64,000 nt of DNA. It comes from an uncultured Aquimarina sp. (GTDB lineage Bacteria; Bacteroidota; Bacteroidia; Flavobacteriales; Flavobacteriaceae). Positions 43,595-53,049 of this stretch are shown one piece after another (within the stretch, counting starts at the first letter, position 1; each line of letters opens with the position of its first letter). Location: contig CANMLL010000001.1 in assembly GCA_947498775.1 (NCBI GenBank), positions 62,001 to 126,000 of the forward strand. The letters run 5' to 3'. The translations under genes and the position numbers were made by a program. The notes under the pieces were generated by a model, which saw nothing but the letters and a program-made list of their open reading frames with translations, made no database searches and was not told where the DNA came from.

Positions 43595-43912
43595 TTAGGG
43601 TTGGCGCTGTTCACTCACAACTTCTAATTCTGTTCTGAAGGCTACAAACTTACCCGAGAAACGAGCAGTCTCTGCACGAAGACGATCAGCATCTTCGGTG
43701 TAATATTTTTGTAAGGTTTCTTTGCTTTTTGTGGTGTATTGCACTGCGTAGGTAATACCACCCATTTCTTCTTCTACCAATACTTTTGTCATTAAAGCTT
43801 TGCTAAATTTTCCGGTAGATAGCATATCCGGGATGTGTTCGTTTTGCATCCAATCAAACCATTCGTCATGAACCGTTTCTTCAATATTTATAGTAACGTT
43901 GTATATGTACAT
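43595..43912 (-). CDS. DUF4286 family protein
   Basis: The 105-residue protein fits DUF4286: [36 protein letters not shown] and [16 protein letters not shown]. It has a ferredoxin-like (dimeric alpha-beta barrel) look. The last residues (SEQRQP) run into a repeat between this gene and rsmA. It is upstream of rsmA and mgtE on the same strand, a conserved Bacteroidota order. The function is unknown. Its start codon overlaps a short interspersed repeat. Confidence 0.9.
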   Translation of the reverse strand: MYIYNVTINIEETVHDEWFDWMQNEHIPDMLSTGKFSKALMTKVLVEEEMGGITYAVQYTTKSKETLQKYYTEDADRLRAETARFSGKFVAFRTELEVVSEQRQP

Positions 43913-43926
43913 CAGAATTGGTATTA
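43908..43926 (-). repeat. Short interspersed repeat over the DUF4286 start
   Basis: On the minus strand TAATACCAATTCTGATGTA; the ATG inside it is the DUF4286 start. Confidence 0.5.
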
Positions 43927-44171
43927 GTTATTAGTGGGTAGTTTATATAGTTTGTAACAAAGTTACAAAGATGCTAAGAAAAGATATACTAAAAAGAGAA
44001 AAGTCATTCGTTATTTCGGTTATGCAGCCTGCGTGAGGCTGTATGCGTTTTAAATCGGTTTAATAATCCAGAATAAACATATATCCTACCTGAATCTAAG
44101 AACTGTTTTGGATTTGGAAAAATAAAACTTTGCTTCTTATGGTCCTTGCAGTTTAGTAACTTTTAAGAAAA

Positions 44172-45959
44172 CTAATTAATTGCATCGCCACGCAGGGTTC
44201 TGTATTTTTTTCGGGAATCGACAAAATAAATGCTGTCGGCATGATTAAAAATAATCTTTTCGTAGAGTTCTTTGGCTTTTTCTGGTTCTCCTAACTCATT
44301 TACATATAACTCTGCCAACCAATAATAGGCATCGTCTGCCAAAATATCATCTCCATAAAACTCGATGATCTTTAGGTAGTTTACTTTGGCTTTTTCGTAT
44401 TGTTTTTCTTTTTCAAATAGCTTTGCCTGACGTAAAAAGGCTTCGTCCTCTATTTTTTCACCTTTATGCTGGGTCAAAATCTTTTCGTAGGTTATAATAG
44501 CCTCTTCAATTTTATTCTGAAAAGATAACAAATCAGCTTTGGCAAAAATTTTAAGCGCTGTTTGTGTAGAGTCTTCTAGGGAATTATCACTGATTATCAG
44601 GCTTAGTTCCATGGCATCGTTGGCAATGAGTTGTGATGTTGAAGACTTGAGTACATCAAGCTGTGTTTGAGCCCAAGTAAAATCACCTTTATAATAGCTG
44701 GTTTTTGCTACTTTAAATCGGGCATCTTGCGCCAGAAAATTATTTTTCAAAGCATTTTGTACCTGGGTGTAGTAGATTAACGCCTGATTAAATTTTTGAT
44801 CCAATACCAGAATATCGGCAATTTTCATTTTTACCCTAGACGATTGAAACCTTGACAGGCGTTCCCTATCAACCAAATCTTTTAGGAAACGAATAGCTTC
44901 TTGTTTTCTATCCATATTAAATGCCAAAAAATGTGCATAATCGACTTGTAAGCCTATAGTTTCGCGAGATTTTCCGTATTCTTCAAATACCGTGTTGTAT
45001 TGCGTTACAATAGTCTTATATTCTTTTTTGTTGGCGTTGTCTACTTTGGCTTTCAGAATAATTTTATGTGCCGTAAGCTTCATATCTTTAGAAGCTGAAG
45101 TCTCGAGAATGTAATTGAGGATTTCTGTAGCCGATTTGATGTCTTTTTCGGCAATAGCTATTCTTGCCAAATCAATAATTCCCTGCGGTCCCTGGTCGTC
45201 ACGTTTATAAATTGCTTTTTCATGAACAAAAGCTTTTTTAAACTCCTTTTGTTGTATAAAGAGCCAGCTTAACATTTCATTATAAAGAATATCAGGATTT
45301 TGTTGAAGTCTTTTGATCAATAATTTTCTAAAAACAATGTTTGCCTCATGCGTAGGGTCTTCTTCTATATAATCGTTAAAATTACGTTGCACAATATTGA
45401 CATAGTTGGGTTGCAATTGTAATAGGGATAAATAGCTATCAAACATTTTTTCAAGTTTCCCTTGCTCACCGTAGATTTTGGCCAATTGAACGTTAAAATT
45501 TGCTCTGGGATTGTCTTGCATTCCCTTTTCATAAATTAAGGCCGCTTGATCAAGAAGGCTATATTTTTCGAAAGTTTGTGCTAACGAATATGCATGATTG
45601 GCATCATGATTTTGATAAGCTTCTATGGCTTTGTCATAATAGGAATTTGCCTGTTCAGGGTTGTCCAGTAGATCATAGTGATGTCCCAATTCTACCAAAA
45701 GTTGAGCGTTATAAGGTACTTGCTCGATTCTTTTCTTAAGAATGTTTTCTGCTTTATCAAATTGTTCAAGCTGTTGGTGCGATTCTACTACTCCAAGGAG
45801 ATAATTAATGCGCCCAGGATTTTTATCATACAGTTTTTGATAGATAGACAATGCCTTTTCATATTGCCCTTGTTGTGCATAATTTTTTGCCAACTGTTCT
45901 GATTGTCCAGCCACAGCAAAAGTTACAAACAAAACAATATAAAGAAAGAAATGACGCAT
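44172..45959 (-). CDS. TPR-repeat exported protein
   Basis: The 595-residue protein has a signal peptide (FFLYIVLFVTFAVAGQS) and then TPR-like helical repeats throughout, for example QGQYEKALSIYQKLYDKNPG, EQANSYYDKAIEAY, FNQALIYYTQVQ and QYEKAKVNYLKIIEFYGD. The final repeats resemble the outer-membrane-lipoprotein BamD/YbgF type (AYYWLAELYVNELGEPEKAK). It is a scaffold or cell-envelope assembly protein. It is followed after about 110 bp by serS upstream. Confidence 0.9.
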   Translation of the reverse strand: MRHFFLYIVLFVTFAVAGQSEQLAKNYAQQGQYEKALSIYQKLYDKNPGRINYLLGVVESHQQLEQFDKAENILKKRIEQVPYNAQLLVELGHHYDLLDNPEQANSYYDKAIEAYQNHDANHAYSLAQTFEKYSLLDQAALIYEKGMQDNPRANFNVQLAKIYGEQGKLEKMFDSYLSLLQLQPNYVNIVQRNFNDYIEEDPTHEANIVFRKLLIKRLQQNPDILYNEMLSWLFIQQKEFKKAFVHEKAIYKRDDQGPQGIIDLARIAIAEKDIKSATEILNYILETSASKDMKLTAHKIILKAKVDNANKKEYKTIVTQYNTVFEEYGKSRETIGLQVDYAHFLAFNMDRKQEAIRFLKDLVDRERLSRFQSSRVKMKIADILVLDQKFNQALIYYTQVQNALKNNFLAQDARFKVAKTSYYKGDFTWAQTQLDVLKSSTSQLIANDAMELSLIISDNSLEDSTQTALKIFAKADLLSFQNKIEEAIITYEKILTQHKGEKIEDEAFLRQAKLFEKEKQYEKAKVNYLKIIEFYGDDILADDAYYWLAELYVNELGEPEKAKELYEKIIFNHADSIYFVDSRKKYRTLRGDAIN

Positions 45960-45990
45960 TTTGCAAGTTTTTATGTAAAGATAAAGAATA

Positions 45991-46053
45991 GTAAGCAGTA
46001 ATTTAGTTTACAGTAAGCAGTTTTCGTAGTAATCCATACTGCAAACTGCTTAC
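45991..46053. repeat. Inverted and direct repeat between TPR gene and serS
   Basis: GTAAGCAGTTT at 46013-46023 and AAACTGCTTAC at 46043-46053 are a perfect 11-bp pair with a 19-nt loop; another GTAAGCAGT lies at 45991. This could be a terminator for serS or a mobile repeat fragment. Confidence 0.6.
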
Positions 46054-46071
46054 TTAAGACTGCAGACTACT

Positions 46072-47343
46072 CTAGTCTATCCACTCAAAACCACAATACG
46101 GCACCAATACTTTGGGGACTTTAATACCTTTGGGTGTTTGATAATTTTCCAAAATACCAGCAAGTACTCTAGGCAGTGCCAATGAACTTCCGTTAAGGGT
46201 ATGGGCCAATTGCTTTTTACCTGCTTTATCTTTAAAGCGTAATTTTAAACGATTGGCTTGAAAAGATTCAAAATTTGAAACAGAACTGATTTCCAGCCAT
46301 CGGTCTTGGGCTGTCGAGAATACTTCAAAATCATAGGTCAGGGCAGCAGTAAATCCAATATCACCTCCACAAAGGCGCAAAATACGATACGGCAATTGTA
46401 GTTCTCTTAAGATCTCTTTTATATGTTCTACCATCTGATCCAGAGCCTGGTATGAGTTTTCTGGTTTTTCGATACGCACAATTTCTACCTTATCAAATTG
46501 ATGCAAACGATTCAAACCACGTACATGGGCACCATACGAACCGGCTTCCCTTCTAAAACAAGGAGTATACCCTGTGCAGCAAATAGGAAGGTCGCTTTCT
46601 TGTAATAATTCATCTCTAAACATATTGGTAACTGGTACTTCTGCTGTAGGAATAAGATATAGATCATCTCCCGTAACATGATACATTTGTCCTTCTTTAT
46701 CTGGCAATTGCCCAGTGCCAAAACCAGAAGCTTCGTTTACCAAATGCGGAACCTGATATTCTTTATATCCGGCTTCGGTATTTTTATCCAGAAAATAGCT
46801 AATCAATGCGCGTTGTAGTCGGGCTCCTTTTCCTTTATATATCGGAAAACCAGCTCCGGTAACTTTTACGCCTAGTTCAAAATCAATAATATCATATTTT
46901 TTGGCAAGCTCCCAGTGTGGCAGTGCATCCTCTTCAAGTGTTGGCACATTTCCTTCGTTAAACACTTCTTCATTATCCTCTTCACTTTGTCCATTGGGTA
47001 CAGAATCATGCGGAATATTAGGAATGGTGTAAAGAAGTTCTACCAATTCCTTTTGCAAATCACCAAGCTGGGTAGATAATTCTTTAGAACTTTCTTTTAA
47101 CTGTGCAGTTTTCTCTTTTAATAAATTTGCTTTTTGCTGTTCCCCGTTTTTGAACAACATTCCTATTTCTTTAGAGAACTTATTAGAATCTGCTAGTATA
47201 TTATCTAATTTTGCTTGGGTCGCACGACGGTTTTCATCCAATTCTATTACTTTGTCTAAAACCGTAGCGGCATCAAAATTACGTTTTGCTAAGGCCTTGA
47301 TGTAGGCTTCTTTGTTTGCTATGATTTGTGTTACTACTAACAT
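46072..47343 (-). CDS. serS: Seryl-tRNA synthetase
   Basis: The 423-residue class II synthetase has the coiled-coil arm (about 25-100), motif 2 CFRREAGSYGAHVRGLNRLH, RWLEISSVSNFESFQANR, and motif 3 NGSSLALPRVLAGILENYQ. It charges tRNA-Ser and, in most bacteria, tRNA-Sec. The order TPR gene, serS is typical of Bacteroidota. Confidence 0.97.
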   Translation of the reverse strand: MLVVTQIIANKEAYIKALAKRNFDAATVLDKVIELDENRRATQAKLDNILADSNKFSKEIGMLFKNGEQQKANLLKEKTAQLKESSKELSTQLGDLQKELVELLYTIPNIPHDSVPNGQSEEDNEEVFNEGNVPTLEEDALPHWELAKKYDIIDFELGVKVTGAGFPIYKGKGARLQRALISYFLDKNTEAGYKEYQVPHLVNEASGFGTGQLPDKEGQMYHVTGDDLYLIPTAEVPVTNMFRDELLQESDLPICCTGYTPCFRREAGSYGAHVRGLNRLHQFDKVEIVRIEKPENSYQALDQMVEHIKEILRELQLPYRILRLCGGDIGFTAALTYDFEVFSTAQDRWLEISSVSNFESFQANRLKLRFKDKAGKKQLAHTLNGSSLALPRVLAGILENYQTPKGIKVPKVLVPYCGFEWID

Positions 47344-47352
47344 GATGTCTCT

Positions 47353-47452
47353 TTTGGGCGATTGCCGGGCTATGCGTTATATCTTTTTTATAATTGTACC
47401 CTTCGAGAACCTCAGGGTACAATTATAAAAAAGGATGTCACTTCTATCCCTA
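47353..47452 (-). ncRNA. Flavobacterial structured repeat (Flavo-1-like), copy 2
   Basis: On the minus strand GATAGGGATAGAAGTGACAT begins a stem TTTTATAATTGTACCC that pairs with GGGTACAATTATAAAA around CTGAGGTTCTCGAA. It ends AACGCATAGCCCGGC. Lies directly upstream of serS. Confidence 0.55.
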
Positions 47453-47494
47453 TCGCAATGAAGGAGCAAATTTAAAGAAAAGTGTGGGTATTTT

Positions 47495-47513
47495 TACATC
47501 AGAATTGGTATTA
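47495..47513 (-). repeat. Short interspersed repeat at the CHAT gene stop
   Basis: On the minus strand TAATACCAATTCTGATGTA; its first TAA is the stop codon of the CHAT gene. Confidence 0.5.
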
Positions 47514-50500
47514 AGGCTTAATTTTCTTGTAATACACAAAAATCAAAGCAAGAAACATTAAGATACCAAGCAAAACAATCCAATATATATGGATAGGCAA
47601 AGGTTTGTCAATTTTAATAGGGTCAGCATTACCCAAAAGGTAAAAATTTCCCCAATAGAAGGGCGCTACCTGCTCAAAATCGGCCGTTTTCAAAAAGTCT
47701 AATTTGGCTTTTTGTAATGCTTTAGCTTTATTCATACCATCTGCCAAATTTTTATAGAAATTCTCTATAAGTTTTGGGGCACTTTTATCAGATACCTCCC
47801 AACTACTTAATACCAAACTTTTGGTGCCGGCATATTGAAATGCTGTACCTAGGCTCATGATGCCTTCGCCATTAGCAATTTTACCAGTTCCTGTGTTACA
47901 GGCGCTCAATACAGCTAGTTCTGCAGGGATATTCAATGCAAACAGTTCATGACTATATAATAGGTTGTCTTCAATAGTATCCTTGCTTTTTGTAAAATAT
48001 AGTTTAGAGTTTTGTGGGTTAGCATTATCAACTTCTCCATGTAGTGCCAAATGGAGGATGGTATATTTGTTCGAGTTTTGTTTGAAATTAGATTCTATAG
48101 CCTCAGACCCATAAAAATATTGACCGTTAATAAGTTTTGAAATAGCTTTGATTTCTTTTCGGGTTCCTGGTAGATCATCATCAATATTTCTAAGGGTTGC
48201 TAAACTTATTGTTTGATTAGCTATAAGTTTGGTTGTGTTGGAAAATGAAAAAGCTAAACATTCCTGTTTGATTTTTGATTTTTCATCATTATTGTGAAAA
48301 GGATTAAATAGTACGTTTGCCGAATTAGTATAAGAAATTGCATAATCTCGTATTAGATATGGTAAGTTTCGGGTATCTTCGACTATATTTTTTTGAGTAA
48401 GTAACAATTCAAAATTAAGATGCCACAAAGAACCATCCGGGACTATAATAAGCTCGTCTCCATTAATTTTGTTTGCAATAGGGAGTATTAAATCTTTGTA
48501 TAGCTGGTAGGCAATGTTATTATACATTTCAACGTCATTTGTGGTAATGGTAGACCGTAGTTTTCTTATATTCTTGCTAAGATCTGGAATTATAAGTTCT
48601 TCAACAGTGTAGCTATCTTTAGAAAGTACAAAAGCATAATAAGTGCTGTCTGAAGTAAAAAATTCTAATAATGTTGTATTTTCATTGAGATTTTTTTGGA
48701 TATCCTTAACGGTAACAATATTCGTTTTATGTTTAAAATTATAATATTTAGGATGTTTTTTTTCTAAAACTCTAATTAAGGAATCTTGTTTCCTACTAAT
48801 ATCAAATATTTCTTTTTCGTATTGACTTATAGTACTCGAATCTGTAGTTTTTTCTGTCAATTCTTCAGAAATTTTAGATTCATAAAAAGAACGTTTGTTT
48901 TTCAAATTTCTTTCTAATTCTAATAACTCGGTCGGTAAACCTGCAAAATTTATTGCTTTAGATTCTGTTAATAATTCTTTTAAAGTATTTGATTTACTTT
49001 TCTCCGAATAATGGAAAACGCGCTCTAATGACTCAATAGTTTTCTCTATTTTGTAAAATAAGAGTTCAGTTTGAATTGCTTTTATATATATCTTCTTTGC
49101 ATTCTCCGAGAATGTAATCTTATCATTGTGAGTTTTCAAAGATTTTCTAATCGTACTCATCAAACTATCAACTTTTTGAAATATAGCACTACTGGTATAG
49201 AGATAATCAATATTTCTATTTTTGAGATATAATTCTTTTAAAGTTGTTGCTTTACCAGCAAGAGTCTCTAACAAAACTTTTGCACTTAAATATTCCTTTA
49301 TAGTATGAAGATTGATTTTTTTATTGGATTTATGATTGATTAATAAAGACTTATTATAATAGGTTATACTTTTTTCTAATTCGTTTTTTTTATAATATAT
49401 ATTAGCAATACTATTGTAAATATTAGCAATGTGTTGGTTTTGTTTTTCTTCAATTTTGTTTAATGAATTTAAACTTTTATTGTAATACTCAAGCCCAACT
49501 TCGTGTTCTCCTTTTTTTGCGTAAAATCTTCCCAAATTATAGTATGAATCCGAAGTTAATGGGTGATATTCTCCCAATGTTTTTAGACTTACAAATAGGG
49601 CTTCTTTGTGATACGATAATGCATTGTCATAATTATCCATATTTTCATGAGTGGAAGCCATGCTTTGAATAGTCCTTATGATATGAGGATGTTTTTTGTC
49701 ATATGATTTTATTAAAACAGGTAGTGTTTTATTATAAATTTTAATTGCTTTCTTATATTCCCCTAAATTATTATAAAGCTTTCCTATATTAATGCTTGTT
49801 AACGCTGCAAGTGTATACTTTTTATTTTTTTTAAAAATATCTACTGTATTTTTGTAATATTTTAATGCTTTGTTGTTTTGTTGAATTGAGCTATAGACAA
49901 CCGCAAGATTATTGTAGGTATAGGCTATGAAAATATGATCTTTTCCATATTTTTTTAAAGATACCCTTAGATCTTTTTCGTAAAATTGGATGGCTTTATC
50001 ATATATTCCCAAATGGTTAAAAGAAATGGCTAAATTGTTATAGTTAATCCCTAGTTTGTAATGATTTGGGCTTAATGTTTTTGTTTTTATAGCCAGTGCT
50101 ATATTTTGATAATGTATATTTTTTTTGTGTTCTCCCGTTTTAACATATACCATACCAAGATTATTATAGCTGTTACTCAATAAAAGATGGTTTTTTGGAA
50201 GTATTTTTTTTCGAATAGTTAGCGCTTTTTCATAGAAAGTTAATGCTTCAGAAAAATTAGAAGCTTCTTCATAATAATGACCTAAATTATCATAGGTATC
50301 AGCTTTTTCTTTGTTTTCTTTTGAAAGATAAATCTCATTTATTTCCAATGCTTTACGTGAACTCTTTTGAGATTTTTCAAAACGATAGAGATACATCTCA
50401 TTTAGGGCAATTTTATTATAACAGGCTACAACTTTTTTCCATACTTGAGCTTCTTGATAGCGGGATAAAGATTTTTTAAAAAAATCTATAGAACGCTCTA

Positions 50501-50636
50501 ATTCTCTATGAAAATATAATGAATCTGCTTTTTTGTAGTACTGCGATGCAATTAAAGTATCTTTTGAGACTTGAGCAGATAGTGTAGTCATTATAAAGCC
50601 CAAACCAATGCATATAAATATTATTTTTTTATTCAT
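47511..50636 (-). CDS. Exported TPR-CHAT protease with C-terminal membrane anchor
   Basis: The 1041-residue protein has a signal peptide (FICIGLGFIMTTLSAQVS), then more than ten TPR repeats of about 40 residues to about residue 450, a helical linker, and a CHAT domain (about 650-1005). The CHAT pattern shows a His-Cys dyad: LHLALHGE with His866, and LAVLSACNTGTG with Cys913. A C-terminal span (YWIVLLGILMFLALIFVYY) is followed by a positive tail, so the protease faces the periplasm. It is last in an operon with an ECF sigma factor and a membrane anti-sigma-like protein. Its substrate is unknown. Confidence 0.9.
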   Translation of the reverse strand: MNKKIIFICIGLGFIMTTLSAQVSKDTLIASQYYKKADSLYFHRELERSIDFFKKSLSRYQEAQVWKKVVACYNKIALNEMYLYRFEKSQKSSRKALEINEIYLSKENKEKADTYDNLGHYYEEASNFSEALTFYEKALTIRKKILPKNHLLLSNSYNNLGMVYVKTGEHKKNIHYQNIALAIKTKTLSPNHYKLGINYNNLAISFNHLGIYDKAIQFYEKDLRVSLKKYGKDHIFIAYTYNNLAVVYSSIQQNNKALKYYKNTVDIFKKNKKYTLAALTSINIGKLYNNLGEYKKAIKIYNKTLPVLIKSYDKKHPHIIRTIQSMASTHENMDNYDNALSYHKEALFVSLKTLGEYHPLTSDSYYNLGRFYAKKGEHEVGLEYYNKSLNSLNKIEEKQNQHIANIYNSIANIYYKKNELEKSITYYNKSLLINHKSNKKINLHTIKEYLSAKVLLETLAGKATTLKELYLKNRNIDYLYTSSAIFQKVDSLMSTIRKSLKTHNDKITFSENAKKIYIKAIQTELLFYKIEKTIESLERVFHYSEKSKSNTLKELLTESKAINFAGLPTELLELERNLKNKRSFYESKISEELTEKTTDSSTISQYEKEIFDISRKQDSLIRVLEKKHPKYYNFKHKTNIVTVKDIQKNLNENTTLLEFFTSDSTYYAFVLSKDSYTVEELIIPDLSKNIRKLRSTITTNDVEMYNNIAYQLYKDLILPIANKINGDELIIVPDGSLWHLNFELLLTQKNIVEDTRNLPYLIRDYAISYTNSANVLFNPFHNNDEKSKIKQECLAFSFSNTTKLIANQTISLATLRNIDDDLPGTRKEIKAISKLINGQYFYGSEAIESNFKQNSNKYTILHLALHGEVDNANPQNSKLYFTKSKDTIEDNLLYSHELFALNIPAELAVLSACNTGTGKIANGEGIMSLGTAFQYAGTKSLVLSSWEVSDKSAPKLIENFYKNLADGMNKAKALQKAKLDFLKTADFEQVAPFYWGNFYLLGNADPIKIDKPLPIHIYWIVLLGILMFLALIFVYYKKIKP

Positions 50637-50676
50637 AAGGGTAAGACTTGATTTGTTTACTTATTAAAAGAAGGTA

Positions 50677-51417
50677 TTATTCTTTAAGCCGTATTGTTGC
50701 TTCTTTATTATCGGGCAACCACAAGAATTTTTGTGCCGCTTCTGTGTCACCGGTCTCCAAATAAATCAACCCTTGATACCATAAGGCAACTTTGGTTTTT
50801 TTACCTGTTGGATGATTAGAAAGTATTTCTAAATTTTTTAGGCCTTCGTCTACTTTACCTAGTCTATATTGAGATAATCCAGTAATCAACATGGCATCTT
50901 CATAATAGGGAGTAAGAGGCGTAAATGATTTAAAAATAGTAATAGCTTCTCTGTATTTTTTAGCCTCATAGGCATCAAAACCATTTAAAATTATCGTTTG
51001 TAATGAGTCCCTATTAGTTGTTCTCATCATACGATAGTCTAGTCCTATTTTTTTGTCCCAGGAATCCTGTATAATAGCTGCAAGATTTTGTTGTTGCGTA
51101 TGGTTAGCATAATACCATCCAAAAAAGATAAGCACAATGCTGGCAGCTATACCAACGACCCATCTCCAATGTATAAGGGTTGTTTTGGGCGTATTTTCTT
51201 TAGCTATAATTTTACGCCATTTTTCTAAGCGGGTTTTTTCTATATCTACATTGTATTTTTTTTCTACCAGATCCATACTTTCTTTATACAAATCTAGTTT
51301 TTTAGCAAATTCAGGTTCCTTTGCTATTCTGATTTCAAAGGCGAGTAACTCCTGCTCAGAGAGTTCAAGATTAAAAAATCTCTCAATAGATAAGATGTCT
51401 TTGTCTTTGATTTTCAA
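50677..51417 (-). CDS. Membrane anti-sigma-like protein with periplasmic TPR
   Basis: The 246-residue protein has a cytoplasmic N-terminal domain of about 80 residues beginning DILSIERFFNLELSEQELLA, in the style of anti-sigma factors in Bacteroidota. One membrane span follows (about 86-103, VVGIAASIVLIFFGWYY), then a periplasmic TPR-like part (KYREAITIFKSFTPLTPYYE). It lies between an ECF sigma gene (4-bp overlap) and the CHAT gene (40-bp gap). It should hold the sigma factor at the membrane until a periplasmic signal arrives; that is inferred from context. Confidence 0.8.
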   Translation of the reverse strand: MKIKDKDILSIERFFNLELSEQELLAFEIRIAKEPEFAKKLDLYKESMDLVEKKYNVDIEKTRLEKWRKIIAKENTPKTTLIHWRWVVGIAASIVLIFFGWYYANHTQQQNLAAIIQDSWDKKIGLDYRMMRTTNRDSLQTIILNGFDAYEAKKYREAITIFKSFTPLTPYYEDAMLITGLSQYRLGKVDEGLKNLEILSNHPTGKKTKVALWYQGLIYLETGDTEAAQKFLWLPDNKEATIRLKE

Positions 51418-52028
51418 AACGTTGCCTTTGAATTATTTTGTATATTTTCCATGGCCTTATAAACTTTTTGGATCAATCTTTTTTTGCAATTATACTTTGC
51501 TTGTACCAAAGCTTGATAATTAGTATAACCCAATTCTTCTTGTAAATCCTTTAATTGTCGATTTTTATCAAATTCATTCTCCATAAGCAACCTGCACTTT
51601 TCAGAGATACTGGCAAGAGCTATGATCAATGCTCTATGCTTTAACAATTCTAGATCTTCTACAGGCTTGTCTTCTTCTAGTACATCAAATTGAGCATCTT
51701 CCTGCAAAAGATGTTGATGTTCTATTGGGTTTTTAACCGTTGCAATGATATTTGCCCTGCTTCTTTTTTGCATCAACCAAGCATTTTTACACATTATAAA
51801 TATGTATCCTATACTATTATGAGGTAGGTTTTCCTGATTAATAACAAAGCGTTCCCAAAACTTTTGCATAGAAATTATAAAAACTTCTTGCGAATCCTCT
51901 GTAGACTTCGTAAGCGAGCGTAGTCTAGGACTTAATTTTTGAAAAACATATTCAAAAAAAGTATTGAATGGCAATTCGTTCCCTTGTTGGGCACATTCAA
52001 TAATATATTTTACATCAGTAATATCCAC
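51414..52028 (-). CDS. ECF-type sigma-70 family factor
   Basis: The protein of about 204 residues (from a GTG at 52028, VDITDVKYIIECAQQGN) has sigma region 2 (NTFFEYVFQKLSPRLRSL, EVFIISMQKFWERFV) and a region 4 HTH (LKDLQEELGYTNYQALVQAK). The frame continues upstream to 52235, but that part looks untranslated (FF/K/L-rich, with no sigma signature). The GTG start is a best guess. It is the first gene of the anti-sigma / CHAT operon. Confidence 0.78.
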   Translation of the reverse strand: MDITDVKYIIECAQQGNELPFNTFFEYVFQKLSPRLRSLTKSTEDSQEVFIISMQKFWERFVINQENLPHNSIGYIFIMCKNAWLMQKRSRANIIATVKNPIEHQHLLQEDAQFDVLEEDKPVEDLELLKHRALIIALASISEKCRLLMENEFDKNRQLKDLQEELGYTNYQALVQAKYNCKKRLIQKVYKAMENIQNNSKATF

Positions 52029-52252
52029 AGGCAGAAGTAGAAAATCCTTTTTTAGGTTTAAAGTACGATACCAAAATACGATAAAAAGATAAAAAAAAGC
52101 TCTGGATTTTAATCTTTTACTATTTGTAAAAAGACCTTTTTTCAGGCTTGGATTCTCATAAAAAAAAACATATTTCTTTAAAAAAATTGTTATGTTTTTT
52201 TTGACTGCATCAAATAAGTAAACAATCAACAACAAATCAACACAGTATAACT

Positions 52253-52906
52253 ATGAAAAAGCATCTATTTTTTTCTTCGTTATTTATTACGATTTTGACC
52301 GGGATATATACTAACATAGTAGTTGCTTTGGAGACGAAATATGATTTGAAAACTAAATCAAATACTTTTAAACCAGGAATAGTAACAATAATTGTAGCGG
52401 TTTTTTCTCTTGCTGTATTATCCATTACTATGGAAAGCAAAGTTCTATACTATTTTTTTCCGATTTTAATTATCTTGTCTTTTGGTATTTTCTGGAAAAG
52501 AGATAGCGGGAATACTTCTTCTAATAAGAAATCAAAAAAAGAAGAAAGTATAAGAGCTCTAAAAAAACCAGGTTTTGCCACTTTCAAGAAAATAAATGAA
52601 TACATCATCATCGAAAAAAAATATTTATTAACAGGTATTAATCTTAATAATATTGCCAAGCAATTCGATATAAGTTCTGGTTATCTCTCACAATTAATCA
52701 ATACGCACGCTCAAAAAAGTTTTAATGATTATATCAATAAGTTACGAATAGAGACTTCAAAAAAAATGTTGTTTGATCCCGAATATAAGCACTATACTAT
52801 AGAATCTATAGGGATAGAATGTGGGTTTAAATCAAAGTCTAATTTTTACACTACTTTCAAAAAGTTTACTGGGCAAACTCCTAATCAATATAAGAGACAA
52901 AAATAA
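52253..52906 (+). CDS. Membrane-anchored AraC-family regulator
   Basis: The 217-residue protein has a signal-like N-terminal segment (LFFSSLFITILTGIYTNIV) and two further hydrophobic stretches (PGIVTIIVAVFSLAVLSITM and YFFPILIILSFGIFW). A C-terminal AraC HTH occupies about 105-215: INLNNIAKQFDISSGYLSQL and IGIECGFKSKSNFYTTFKKF, ending GQTPNQYKRQK. It is divergent from the sigma factor gene, so it might respond to the same envelope signal. Confidence 0.88.
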   Translation: MKKHLFFSSLFITILTGIYTNIVVALETKYDLKTKSNTFKPGIVTIIVAVFSLAVLSITMESKVLYYFFPILIILSFGIFWKRDSGNTSSNKKSKKEESIRALKKPGFATFKKINEYIIIEKKYLLTGINLNNIAKQFDISSGYLSQLINTHAQKSFNDYINKLRIETSKKMLFDPEYKHYTIESIGIECGFKSKSNFYTTFKKFTGQTPNQYKRQK

Positions 52907-53049
52907 GTTTGGAATCATAAGGGTCCTGAGAATACAGGACTTTTTAGTATGAATTTTTGATTTATACCATTTGTAGGTAAAATCTCCTGGATTTATATCT
53001 CAACTCTGCCTTCTTGTTTAAAATATCATTATTTGTATATTTAGAGGGT

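Noticed and set aside
52029..52235. N-terminal extension of the sigma factor frame
   Set aside because: The translated extension is Phe/Lys/Leu-rich with no sigma region 1 pattern and reaches within 20 bp of the divergent gene.
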